DNA of 64,000 nt from Strobilurus pachycystidiatus. Taxonomy: Eukaryota; Basidiomycota; Agaricomycetes; Agaricales; Physalacriaceae. The stretch spans positions 1,984,001-2,048,000 of the forward strand of contig JAHLMK010000005.1 of assembly GCA_019915135.1 (NCBI GenBank). The letters run 5' to 3'. Shown piece by piece: positions 42,572 to 52,232 of this stretch (position 1 is the stretch's first letter; every line of letters starts with the position of its first letter). The notes under the pieces are model-generated. The model was given only the letters and a program-made list of their open reading frames with translations. It was not told the DNA's origin and did no database searches. Made by a program: the position numbers and the translations under genes.

Positions 42572-45485
42572 TCGGTGCGAGAATGGCGCGTACGGTGCGT
42601 GAAGACCAGATGTTGGATCTGTCGTATAACTTCAAATGGATGAACTGAGTCAAAAGCGTGCTCGATGTCGAAGAAGGGGTAGCGGTATTCATAGTATATG
42701 GTTCTTGTAGCTGTCGGATGCGGTGACCGAGCGAAATAGCGAGATCATCCCTAATCAGAACAAATGGTGAGCCGTGATCAATGAGAGCAGACACATTTCG
42801 ACGAGGGTCGGAATCTGATGCATGGTCGTCAATATCACATTCCCATACTAAATGAGGCATGTATATTGGGCACTCGTCCCCCTCAACCCTTGGAGTAGAA
42901 GGAGAATCAATAGCGCAGACACTCACTTGAACCGGCTCGGTCTCTGGTTCGTAATTCACTTCGTCGTCGTCGTCTTCGGCGTCGTCGATAGTAGCCGTCG
43001 GGTCTGCGTCATCCTGGAGCGCGAGGAAAGCGATTCTATCGTCGGAACCTGGCGAATGGAATTCCCGATCGTCGGTAGCAACGACATCCGGGGTAACGAC
43101 ACAATCGGGGACGCGGCTAGGGGCGTGTACACTGGGCGCACGAACACTGGGAGCGCGGACACTGGGTGGACGAACGCTCGCGCGGGCGCTCGTTCCTGAG
43201 GTACGCGGACGAGCACTGCCGGTGGAGACGCGAGGAGCGCGCCCACGAGGAGGAGCGTCTTCATCATCCGATTGCGCTGCGCGCTCAACTACCTCAGCAG
43301 CAGGGCGATCGAAATGTGCGAAAGACTTGTTACCAGACACACGTGGTTTGATTGGCGAAGACGGTTCGCGTCGACGCTCGCGTACAAAGCGTGGAGAATC
43401 CGTGGCGACACGTTGGCGAGCTTCTTTCTTCGGTACTCCTTTGGTAGCCGCAGAAATACCACCGACGACATGGGGTTTTGGCCCATTGTAAGATTCATCG
43501 TCTTCGAGGTCGTCGTCGTCGTAATCTTCACCGATAACAGCCGAAGCGCTAAGAGCAGGACCGGCAAATAGCTCGGGACCTGGCAGCAAGGCGGCGACGT
43601 TACGATCAGCATCCACGCTAGGGATGTGGAAGAACCCGTCAGACATCGAAGGAGCGTTACGCAGGTTGCGTGCAGGCGCATTGTTTGATGGGCGAATAGC
43701 GGGCGGAGCACGGAAGTCGGCGGGGTTCTGAGCATGGGCTCCACCGCTTGCAAAGAAGGAGTGGGCTGTGAGACGGCTGTTCAAGGATACGTGGGAACGG
43801 TTGGAAGCGAAGGAAGCGTTTGGTAAGAAATCGGCTGGGTTGGGGCGGGAAAAGTTGGGCAAGAAATCGGCAGGGTTGCGAGCGGGAGGCATGGAGCGGT
43901 TGGACGGTCGGGAAGGGAGAGGAGCTTGCGTGCGTAGCGTAAAAGAATTAGGATTGTGTTCAAGGAAAGCTACGACGCCACTTCGATTGCCAAGGGGAAC
44001 CGTGTTTGAACCAGAAGTCGCGACGAAAAGGTCAGGGCACATGTACTCCACCTCGCGGGGTACTCGAACGTTGGCCGCGACATGTTCGCGGATAATCTTC
44101 TTAAGGTCATCCTCTGAGAGGCGTACGGGTGCGCGCGGTGTTCCGGTCCAAGCGCCGACGCGGTTTTCCAGACCGTTTGGGTACGTGTCCGCCCAAGCGT
44201 TATGGAACTCAAGGCCCCTAGGTACCCAGCCCGGTTGTCCTGGCAGGATCGTAGGACGCTGGCAGACCTTCATGACGGCAGTGTGATGCTGGCTTTGGAG
44301 ACAGCAGTTAAAGCATCCACCGAAGATCTTGAGAAACCACTGATCGAAGAAACTGAGTCGAAGGCGGTCACCGTTAACGGCGGCAACATTGTTGTAGCTG
44401 GGTGCAGGGCGCGATTGATAAACGGCGGGAGGGGCAGCGATGGAGGAACTGGTGGAGGTGGTCGACACGTTCGACTGGTAGCGGTTATCATGGTTATACG
44501 TTAGGCCACGAAGTTTAGCGTTTTTCTCCGCCTCGAGAGCGAATTTCTTCCAGTCACTGTAGGTCTGCTTAGCAGTCGCCGAGTCGTCGCGGATCGCGTC
44601 GAGGATTACTTTAGCGGCAGGAGGCATATCAGCGCGGATGATCGGGAGCAAACCGTGGTCGAGGATGTCGGCGACTTCTCGTTTAGAGAGGGTGTGCGTG
44701 GTGCCAGCGAGGACCTTCTGCATGCTGATGACGTCCTGGTAGAACGTCTGGACATCCTCTGTGAAGCGAGGGTCCTGTATGCGGGAGCGGGCTTTCGACT
44801 GTAGTTCGCGTTGCCATTCTGATCCGCTAATGCGCTCGCGGAGCTCGTTCACGAAAAGCACTACTGAGAGCGCGTCGAGGGTGTCCGATTCTGCTTGGTA
44901 GTAATCGTTCAACTCTGAATGTCTGATGCCCTCTGCCAATACGCTGACGATTGTCGACGACGACGTCGCCTTGTAATGATTCTTCTCGTACGCGAGGGCA
45001 TGTTTCAAATAACGATTGAATAGATCGCTGGTGAGGGCAGAACGAGGAACGTCGTTTATGATGGGGGGGGATTTGGACGTCCCGGGCAACAGAGGCGTTA
45101 CGGTGTTAGCGCTCATATTGTAAGCGTCGTCGTCTGAGGAGGATGAGGAAGACTCGGAGGAGGTGGAAGGGCTGGTGGCTGAGGCGGTAGCGGGAAGTGG
45201 GGTATGAGCGATTGTCTTCTGAGCTTGTTGCGTCAAGCGAATGAGGAGATCGTGGTCTGTCGTATTAGAGACGGGTACCGAAACTTCAGGGGAGTTTGTG
45301 GTTGATATCGACGCAGGAGACGGTGAACGTCCTTTGTTCGCGGCTGTTATCAGACGAGGCTTCGGGACGGGTACCGGTTCTGGGGTTCGAGCTGGGTTAT
45401 TGCTAGAGTGACGGGTCCTGGGACCGTTGCCAGACTTGGGTGGTGCAAACGCCGTTTTGGCAAGATTCCAGACTGCGGAAATCAT
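42501..45485 (-). CDS. Gypsy Gag with first part of the protease
   Basis: ATG at 45485 (MISAVWNLAKTAF); 994 codons to the stop at 42501. Serine-rich N-terminus, then a capsid-like helical region (~res 130-330, LTSDLFNRYLKHALAYEKNH ... DILDHGLLPIIRADMPP), a cysteine/histidine cluster (CFNCCLQSQHHTAVMKVC) that is only a poor match to a CCHC knuckle, a long disordered S/R/P-rich part with APSV(R/H) repeats (PPSVRAPSVRAPSVHAPS), and an aspartic-protease motif ALIDHGSPFVLI. DHG replaces DTG/DSG; related basidiomycete elements often vary at this position. The frame then runs into SVHFFQSSSRR and stops while the protease continues in the pol frame. Either a +1 programmed shift or a 1-nt insertion near 42561-42575 separates them. 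Confidence 0.85.
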   Translation of the reverse strand: MISAVWNLAKTAFAPPKSGNGPRTRHSSNNPARTPEPVPVPKPRLITAANKGRSPSPASISTTNSPEVSVPVSNTTDHDLLIRLTQQAQKTIAHTPLPATASATSPSTSSESSSSSSDDDAYNMSANTVTPLLPGTSKSPPIINDVPRSALTSDLFNRYLKHALAYEKNHYKATSSSTIVSVLAEGIRHSELNDYYQAESDTLDALSVVLFVNELRERISGSEWQRELQSKARSRIQDPRFTEDVQTFYQDVISMQKVLAGTTHTLSKREVADILDHGLLPIIRADMPPAAKVILDAIRDDSATAKQTYSDWKKFALEAEKNAKLRGLTYNHDNRYQSNVSTTSTSSSIAAPPAVYQSRPAPSYNNVAAVNGDRLRLSFFDQWFLKIFGGCFNCCLQSQHHTAVMKVCQRPTILPGQPGWVPRGLEFHNAWADTYPNGLENRVGAWTGTPRAPVRLSEDDLKKIIREHVAANVRVPREVEYMCPDLFVATSGSNTVPLGNRSGVVAFLEHNPNSFTLRTQAPLPSRPSNRSMPPARNPADFLPNFSRPNPADFLPNASFASNRSHVSLNSRLTAHSFFASGGAHAQNPADFRAPPAIRPSNNAPARNLRNAPSMSDGFFHIPSVDADRNVAALLPGPELFAGPALSASAVIGEDYDDDDLEDDESYNGPKPHVVGGISAATKGVPKKEARQRVATDSPRFVRERRREPSSPIKPRVSGNKSFAHFDRPAAEVVERAAQSDDEDAPPRGRAPRVSTGSARPRTSGTSARASVRPPSVRAPSVRAPSVHAPSRVPDCVVTPDVVATDDREFHSPGSDDRIAFLALQDDADPTATIDDAEDDDDEVNYEPETEPVQVSVCAIDSPSTPRVEGDECPIYMPHLVWECDIDDHASDSDPRRNVSALIDHGSPFVLIRDDLAISLGHRIRQLQEPYTMNTATPSSTSSTLLTQFIHLKLYDRSNIWSSRTVRAILAPNLSRPSVHFFQSSSRRRRYSLSC

Positions 45486-45814
45486 GTTATACACGATTTT
45501 TAGCTTAGCTGAGTACTAACTGGGAGCGTCTGAAGCGGATTGAAGCGACTTGGGGTAGCGGTATGCGGTGAATCGTAATCTTCGTAGCGCGTAGCGTCTG
45601 GTAGCGTAATTAGCGATTTTCTTTCAGAAGATGACGGAAAAGGTCAAATTCAGAAAGGCGGGCACGAGAAAGTAGCAGTGTCTATTGAATGAACGGGATG
45701 TACGATGTGAAAATGCGAACGTGTGGAGAAAATCAAATTTCCCCGCGCGTCGATGATCTTCGTGGGGTAATTGCAAATGCTGAGGGTAACGACGGACACA
45801 AGGAAGGGATGTGT

Positions 45815-45944
45815 GGAATCACAGCCAGGTACGAGTTCAAAAAAAAGTGTAAAGGCGTCGTCGTATGCGACGCAAAACACTGGGTGAAAATGGGGATCTA
45901 GGACTCACAATCACGCGAAGCGAACTAGACCTGGGTGTGATTCC
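45815..45944. repeat. Inverted repeat bridging the gypsy LTR edge
   Basis: GGAATCACAGCCAGGTACGA at 45815-45834 (continuing to 45838), just inside the internal region, is an imperfect reverse complement (about 20 of 24) of 45922-45944 in the LTR. On the minus-strand RNA the LTR arm precedes the LTR end and the other arm lies 9 nt past it, where the primer site should be. It may be a fold-back primer as in the nested element, or just a hairpin; there is no clear TATA at the expected distance. Confidence 0.5.
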
Positions 45945-46594
45945 GGCAAACTAAGCTACGAGCGGGATGTACGGTGAAGATATGGAAAAGGGTGCGGGCG
46001 AGGTGAGAGGTAAGAGGTAAAGGTAACTGTCCGAATACCAGAACCGAATAACGAGCCGCCACAAACCGCCGCAAACACCACCACGTGACAACTCTAACAA
46101 CTCTACCACAACGCGTAAGCGTACCACGCTTACATCTATTTATAGAATGTAGTCAGTAGTACTATATAAGGGAGCTGAATCGGACCAAAAGGACGTCAGC
46201 TACCCCAATACACAGCTTAGCTCTCAAACTCAGAACGCATTCTCATAAGCCTAAAGACAAGATAATATCATTATCAAAGTTAATTACAGCTTCCTCGCAC
46301 ACGCTTCTAATCGAAGAACAAGAATTCAAGCAAGTCAAGCAAGTCAATCAAGTCAAGCAAGTTCCGCAAGTCAAGCAAGTTTCGTAAGCCAAGCAAGTCA
46401 AGTTATACAAGTCAAGCAAGTTATCGTATTAAGGTGTTTAGAAGACTACAACGGTAGTCAGGCTAGCCCTTCAAGCAAGTCAAGTCAAGAATTGTACGCG
46501 CATCACAAGTCACCTAAAGCTATCTCGATAGCTCTCTACCCACCAAACTCAACTGTCACCCAGGATCTGTTCGAAACACTTCCGTACCGTGACA

Positions 46595-48635
46595 ACGCGC
46601 AGGCGTTGTCACGTCGGTGCCCATCAGTATCATCGGTGTCATCGTCAGTGCCCGCCATTGTTGTCGAGCTTGCGCCCTTTGCCATTGTTAAGCTCGTGCC
46701 AGTCCTGGGGCATGGTAAACGTAGGTAGTCAAAGTCACTGTATTTCAATCATTTGGCATCCTCCTGCTTGATGAACACGTCCATGGCCGATGTCGTGTCA
46801 AAAAATGGGGCCACAAAGAGGTGGTCCATGGTCGATGTTGGGAACAGCGCCCGAACGCGTGGTCTCGTGCGTGCGGAAAGTCTGTGGTCAACATGTGGAA
46901 ATACTTGTCATCGACGCTGAGTCTAAATTGAGGCACGAGTACCCAGTCAGACAGAAAGAAGACAATGCACGAGAGGTGATGCACTCTCCAAAGCCAAGCG
47001 CCATTGATGGAGGTGAGGTCAAGGTCGCCTTGCCGTTGACATCAATGGCGACTGACTCTGGGCAACGCCGGAAGAAAGGAAGGGAGGATATAGTAGGAGA
47101 TAAACATACCTTTTGGTTTTGGTATAACTGCCTGGGCCGGGGCTGTCTGGGCTGCGCTCAACTGGGCTCTTCTGCGCAAAAGTGAGTTGAAGACAGGGCA
47201 AAGAGGAGAGAGTTCTTCATTCGAGTCAAGAAGATTTGTCACAGCAACATGACACAGTGTGATTTGCGCTACATGGGCACGACCAGACTCATTGCGCTAC
47301 ATGGGCACAACCACGCCGTCGAGGTTAAACTACCGATCAAACGGCAGCAAAGACAAGGCGGGCTTCACTAAATCACTGTCAAGGACAGCCTGAATGGGGT
47401 CCCCTGGATTTCGCAGTCGTGAACGTCGCCGTTGATGTTGAGGGGGTGCGCAGGAGGCGCAATGATCCACTAAGGCCAAGGATACTTGAGTCACGGATAC
47501 ACTTGTTCAGTAGAGCGTAACTCACCAAGATTAGCAAGCTGTACACAGCACTAGGGGTCATCCAGCTGCACATTAGTCTCATTAGTGTCTATACAAGTCA
47601 CCATGTTGGGATGTTGAGGGTGCCGTCCGCCAGACGTCGAATGGAAACAGCTACGTTACTTGAGGCCAGAGGCGAGTTCCGAGCCGATGTCTCACATCCC
47701 AGAAGAGATTTCGAAGAATGACCGTATATTCCGCGTCTCCTGGAGACGCCATACGAGCTCATGAGGGCAAGAAGAGAGCGAGAACATACGGCATCATGTC
47801 TCGATCACTTCCCGGAAGGACACGAGGACCGAGGTAATGCCGGACAGTGCCCATTCAGGACACCGCCCTGTTCCGCCAACCTCGGGATAGAAGCTGCGCC
47901 ACTGTCAGGTGACGGCGTCTTGAGAAAGTGGGATTGACATCGCTAAGTGGGGGGTAAGAAGGCCAAAGTGCGACGGTGCATTGTAAAGTGAGATTGAGAG
48001 ATGCAAAGTGGGACAAAGAATTGAAAGTGAAATAGCGCAAAGTACAAGTGAGATAGCAAATAGTTTTTTTACAGTATTACCACCAAATCTGGATGCTCAG
48101 AGCTCAGCCACATCTCCCTACACCATCCCGCCACTTCCCGCCGCGCCGCCCGCCTCTCACGTGAAATGGTCACGTGAACACATCACGTGGAGGTAAGTTA
48201 CCTACCCTCCAGCGGCCGAGGTACTATTTGTCACTTTGCAATTGAATGTCACCCAGTAGTTGAACATTTGGTGATGCACGTCTGTCTCTTGGTCCTCCTG
48301 CCTTGTTCTTGTTCTCTAAATCATCTTTATGATGTCTTCAATCAATATACCGAGTATGAAGGCCAGCGGGACGGAAATGCGCCTACAGTATACGATGCAA
48401 GTTGCTGATCTGAATCAGGGTCGGATGGCTTCATCAGGAACCGACATGCACTTGCCTTGCTCACTCGTTCATGAATATACCTCGTATTGGCTCGTAAATA
48501 TCAGGAAAGGTAGATGTTACATGATTCTATGGAATGTCTGTGGCACCTCAAAAATAACTGGTTGGATTCATCGAGAAATGGGAAAGATTCAACTACTGGG
48601 TGACATTCAATTGCACCGTGACTTATAGTATCTTA
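46595..48635. other. Right arm of the hAT-like element, no gene supported
   Basis: Continues the hAT-like unit after the ACGC duplication. Short frames on both strands only. Contains a local direct repeat (GCGCTACATGGGCAC twice, ~47267-47310) and the right CACTTTG-type subterminal cluster (minus-strand sense, ~47930-48050) followed by a poly-T tract. Three CACGTGA/TCACGTG-like sites occur at 48159-48187. Confidence 0.5.
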
Positions 48636-49080
48636 GGACCCGTGTTTATACTGCCAAGTAGTCAGACGGAAAATGCGGACAAATTTTGTGAATTTTGGCC
48701 CAAAAGTCAGCCTCAAAATGCGGACAAACCTGCCTGTCTGGGTTGAAAATCAGACTCAAAATGCGGACAATGGTGACCAAGAGCACTGACAAGATGCACC
48801 AATACCAGCCGTGGCGCGTGCCAAGCTGGGTACTTCAAGATTGGCACTCCACGTCTGGTCCAGGGAACTGTCCATTGTTCCCATTGTGTGATCCTTCAGT
48901 CAGTTCGGGGACAAATGCGCCTGCGGCGCGCGAAATTTTGAGCTATATACGGAAATTCCCACCATGTTGGCCCAGAATGCGGACAAATCACGCGGCGAAG
49001 CCGCGAGCAAAAATGCGGACAAATCCATTGCCAAAGTCGAAATTTCCCGTCTGAGTTCTTGCCTGCATAAACACGGGTCC
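48636..49080. mobile_element. 445-bp MULE-like MITE
   Basis: Ends GGACCCGTGTTTAT and its inverted copy, with similarity over ~35 bp. Flanked by TAGTATCTTA (48626-48635) and TGGTATCTTA (49081-49090), a 10-bp target duplication with one mismatch; 9-11 bp suggests the Mutator-like group. Inside are five or more copies of AATGCGGACAA near both ends. No coding capacity. Confidence 0.75.
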
Positions 49081-49163
49081 TGGTATCTTACTGGTAAGTT
49101 ACTGGTAACAAACCGTCACAAACCGAGTTGGTACCGATACCTAGGGTTTACTTCGCCACCCTA

Positions 49164-49266
49164 CTCCAGACTCCAGAGTCCAAGTCCATAAGTTCGCGCC
49201 ACAAAACTTGACAAATGGTTTGCGTAGGAGCCGAGTAACCTGATCGACGCGACTTGGTTGGCGACG
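49164..49266 (+). promoter_or_regulatory. Residual upstream region of LCB1
   Basis: Only 103 bp separate the hAT-like right end from the LCB1 ATG, including the 8-bp target duplication. The original upstream DNA now lies 34 kb away, left of 15183. No TATA box is evident in the remaining 103 bp. Confidence 0.6.
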
Positions 49267-51042
49267 ATGACGAGCAGCTCTTACAACACCCCTTTAGAGC
49301 CTGTCTTTTCTTTCGTCGCGGAATGGCTGTCCTCACTAGAGCGGACGTTCTACAAGCTGCCTGGGTCGGCCATCATTGAACGCTATGTCCGGAGTTCGCA
49401 TCGTGACGATCCCGGCCGCACTTTGCTCGAACTCATACTTTTTGCCCTCGTCATTCGTACACTGTTGCAGTCGAGGACGCGCGCGGATAGATCAGGAAAA
49501 AACTTCATAGAGTTTTCTGAAAAGGTGCGTGTCTTGTTATGCATGTGAGGCGTCATTAAGTTGCTTGCAGGAAATAGACGAGTTGGTTGACGAATGGACA
49601 CCGGAGCCTCTCTCACAACCTCTGACGGAAAGAGAAGAGGCAGAACTCAACTTCGCACCTGTGATTATTGGCCAGACCGGTCCCAAACCAAAGCTTGCAT
49701 CCACCGGCAAGACAGCGCTCAACCTGTCCAGCCTCAACTTCACAAATCTTGCTGGCAACGAAGTCATCAAAGAGAAGGCTATTGAGTCTCTTCGCAAATA
49801 TGGTGTAGGAAGCTGTGGGCCTGCTGGGTTCTATGGGACTGTTGGTGAGTCTATACTCGGCCCACGCCAGTAACCAACTAAGAATACACCTCCTAGACGC
49901 GCACCTGGAACTGGAACGCGATTTGGCGGACTTCCTAGGCACAGAGGCGGCTATCCTGTATTCCCAAGGATTTTCCACCATAACATCCGTCATTCCCGCC
50001 TTCTGCAAACGGGGGGACATCATCGTGGCCGACCGTGGCGTTTCTTTCCCCATCCAGAAGGGAATGCAAATCTCACGTTCCACGATCCGCTGGTTCGACC
50101 ATAACGATCTGAAGAGTCTCGAGGAAGTTCTCATTGCTGTTGAGAAGGAAAGGAAGAAACGCCGCGCTCCTCTGACTCGGAGATTCATCGTCACGGAAGG
50201 TATATTCGAGAAAGATGGCGCTATGGCTGATTTGCCCAAGCTAGTAAGATCGTTGCTACTTGTCACAAATTCTCTATTGAATCTCTAACCGCTAGATTGA
50301 ACTCAAAACGAAATACAAATACCGCTTGATTCTCGAAGAGTCTTTCTCCTTTGGCACGGTCGGCCGCACAGGGCGCGGTCTTACGGAACTTTACAACGTA
50401 CCAGCGTCCAAAGTGGATATGCTCGTTGGGTCAGTGGCGATCGGTCTCTGCGCGGCTGGCGGTTATTGCGCAGGAACCCAGTTCGTCGTCGAACACCAAC
50501 GTATCAACGGACCTGGTTTTGTCTACTCCGCCTCTATGCCGCCTCTCCTCGCTGCATGCGCTTCAGAAGGAATTAACATTCTCCGCTCTACACCCTCTGT
50601 GCTCGAAGCCCTCCAGGAAAACACCCGAGCGGCGCGAGTCATTCTCGATAAGGTCGAGGGGATTGCGATTCCGTCGCATCCCGCTTCGCCCATGATACAC
50701 ATTCAACTCAAGTCGTCAACGACGTCAGGACTGCATCCGTCCTCCGCGACTCATCACCACGGGAAGCACTCGAATCCAACCTCCATTCTCCCGCATGATG
50801 CAGGCAAGTGGGACTGGGATAGAGAAGCGGAGGAAATCATCTTGCAAGACGTCGTCGAGGAAGCTCTTGCTCAAGGGGTCGTGATCTCTAAAGCGAAGAG
50901 GCTACCCGGTCAGGAGATGGTCGAGGTTCGACCGAGCATTCGTCTCACGATGACGAGTGGGCTCACTAGAAAGGAGACGGAGAAGGCTGTTGGGATCGTC
51001 AAGTCTGCACTTCAGAAAGTGCTTTCGAAGCGAAGGCTGTGA
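49267..51042 (+). CDS. LCB1: Serine palmitoyltransferase subunit 1 (LCB1)
   Basis: Exons 49267-49524, 49571-49844, 49897-50243 and 50296-51042; introns 46, 52 and 52 nt; 1,626 nt, 541 aa, phases close. The N-terminus has the expected membrane segment (LLELILFALVIRTLL, ~res 50-65). The fold-type I aminotransferase body shows the LCB1 signature GSCGPAGFYGTVDAHLELE, FLGTEAAILYSQGFSTI, VADRGVSFPIQKG and, at the cofactor-lysine position, LILEESFSFGTVGRTGRG without the lysine, as in the non-catalytic LCB1 partner. With LCB2 it forms the ER enzyme that condenses serine and palmitoyl-CoA, the first and committed step of sphingolipid synthesis; LCB1 is essential in yeast. Coding sequence looks intact. 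The transposon nest starts ~100 bp upstream, so expression may be altered. Confidence 0.96.
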
Positions 51043-52232
51043 ATCTATCAGGGTGTATCGTATGGAATCATTAACTAATCGTTGTTCTTTTCGTCTCTAA
51101 TTCTCAGCTTCACGCGAGCATGCTCTAGACCTCTGGCCGTGCGTTCAGTTTCGGTGCAATCGCTATCGCCGTGAGCTCAGGCTCTCCGGTGACCTTACGA
51201 TAGCGACCTATCTGCTACTTGACTGGGAACTGCTATTTGCCTGGGACCGGGGTTTCAGAGGAACGGAAAGCTTCCTTGCCACCATCTGATTTGCCAGCCT
51301 GAGGTTCCCCCGGCACCCAGTATATGGAACTGTATGGTACGGAAGTAGGGCAGAACATCGGTTTCAAGCTGGATCATAGTTTGGGCGATGTTTCCCAACA
51401 GGAAGACCGACGACCGAGGCCGAGGTGAACGTGTACCCAATGAGATTCGGTATCAAGAGGCGATGAAGCAGCTCATCGTACGATAGAAACCACGAGTGAT
51501 CAGTGGCATGCATGAGTTACGGGAACGACGTGTGGCATAGCCACTTTGGGTGCGATAGTCATCGGCGCGCACTGTCACTCTTTCACGCAGGTCATGCCAC
51601 ACGTATGTTCGAAAAGGCGTGGCCCACCATTTTGACACACGGTGTTTCTTCCTCCCCGAGAAGGCAGAGGTAAGCGTGAGATTCTGAACACACGTTTGAA
51701 ACAAAACACACACACTCGCTATTGTGTATGGTGAGGGACGCGCGGATTCTGATGCAAGACTCGACACAATTGCGACCATCGTCGAGAACACAACAATACA
51801 CCGGATCCTTCGAGTTGGTGACAAGTTGCCTAAAGCGGGGATTCTCAACCTACGATCTCTGTATTGGGCCCGAGTCAAGAGAAGCGCGATTGTCGTTATG
51901 AAGTACAATAGAGCGGCTCTGTGATTGTGGCGTAATCAACTAGCTGTTTCGAACGAGATAAAGAGAACAGTGGCGGTGGCAACATTTCATTTGCAGTGAT
52001 TCAGTACTAGTGGTTGTATCTATTGTACAAATGTTGAACGTTCGGGGTGTACAGAATCGGGGTGTGTGGTACAGAGAGTAAGGGAGGGTGATTAATGATA
52101 TAATATATAAAACGAGTGTATGACTAGTGTAGCATATGGAAAGCGAATCGAGCCGAGATGGGATGGGATGATTGGACGCGGAAAATATATATGCGTCGTG
52201 CAAAGTCAAGTCAAGGAGGGGAGGGAGAGGGA
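51043..52232. other. Intergenic, no supported gene
   Basis: 3' flanks of LCB1 (+) and of the minus-strand serine-rich gene. Frames here are short and do not splice into anything recognisable. Confidence 0.5.

Larger units (their letters stand above)
36596..46134 (-). mobile_element. Composite gypsy/TRIM cluster inserted in the LTR
   Basis: The block starts TG and ends CA and is flanked by TCTAT on both sides (36591-36595, 46135-46139), so it behaves as one insertion event or a recombined product. Inside are: a TRIM-like unit (36596-37645), a spacer with a repeat of its 3' part (37646-37761), an internally deleted gypsy copy (37762-38573), an inverted fragment (38574-38930) and a full-length gypsy element (38934-46134). 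The first and last bases belong to two different but related LTR families, which a simple transposition would not produce; recombination between elements is implied. Confidence 0.8.
38934..46134 (-). mobile_element. Ty3/gypsy chromovirus-type retrotransposon (7,201 bp)
   Basis: LTRs of 287 bp (38934-39220 and 45848-46134), identical by eye, plus-strand sense TGTAAAGGCG...CACGCTTACA. A purine run (minus strand GAGGATGGGGAGGAG, 39235-39221) abuts the 3' LTR. On the minus strand: 350-nt leader, gag with the first part of the protease (45485-42501), and pol (~42571-39320) ending in a chromodomain. The left flank (CTAAG) and right flank (TCTAT) do not match, so this copy does not have its own target duplication. 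The protease is split by a frameshift and the integrase lacks eight residues, so the copy looks inactive despite identical LTRs. Confidence 0.9.
16290..46594 (+). mobile_element. Giant LTR retrotransposon (~16.2 kb without nested insertions)
   Basis: LTRs are 693 bp: left 16290-16982, right 36358-36595 plus 46140-46594 (split by a later insertion; the parts add up to exactly 693). They start TGTCAC and end GTGACA. The flanks carry ACGC on both sides (16286-16289, 46595-46598). I noticed one base difference between the LTRs (A/G in ..GTACGC(A/G)CATC..), so the insertion is recent. Layout on the plus strand: LTR, PBS, ORF1 (Gag-PR-X, 2,992 codons after removing the nested insert), Pol with RT, RNase H and integrase, two ORFs of 228 and 271 aa, LTR. 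PR lies upstream of RT and integrase follows RNase H, i.e. Ty3/gypsy order. I saw no classical polypurine tract next to the right LTR. Confidence 0.92.
36358..46594 (+). repeat. Right LTR of the giant element, split by insertion
   Basis: 36358-36595 is the 5' third and 46140-46594 the rest; 46135-46139 is the duplicated target TCTAT. Joined length 693, equal to the left LTR. The inserted block is 36596-46134. Confidence 0.95.
15183..49163. mobile_element. hAT-like DNA transposon, outermost unit of the nest
   Basis: The ends are TAGGGTGGCGAAGTA (15183-) and its inverted copy (-49163). The flanks carry a perfect 8-bp target duplication CTCCAGAC (15175-15182 and 49164-49171). An 8-bp duplication plus 5'-TAGGG ends match the hAT superfamily consensus (YARNG). 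Both ends carry clusters of a CACTTTG-type subterminal motif in opposite orientation (15515-15650 and 47930-48050), as expected for hAT transposase sites. Without the later insertions (giant LTR element and the MITE) the unit is about 3.2 kb. No transposase frame or RNase H-like/BED signature was found in either arm, so this copy is non-autonomous or decayed. The outer span should not be read as one functional 34-kb element. Confidence 0.85.

Noticed and set aside
46790..47185. Possible transposase fragment in the right hAT arm
   Set aside because: The 131-codon frame shows none of the hAT dimerisation or RNase H-like motifs.
15183..49163. A single 34-kb cargo-carrying DNA transposon (Starship-like or other giant element)
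   Set aside because: The size is fully explained by nested LTR elements with their own target duplications; no tyrosine recombinase or other captain gene is present.
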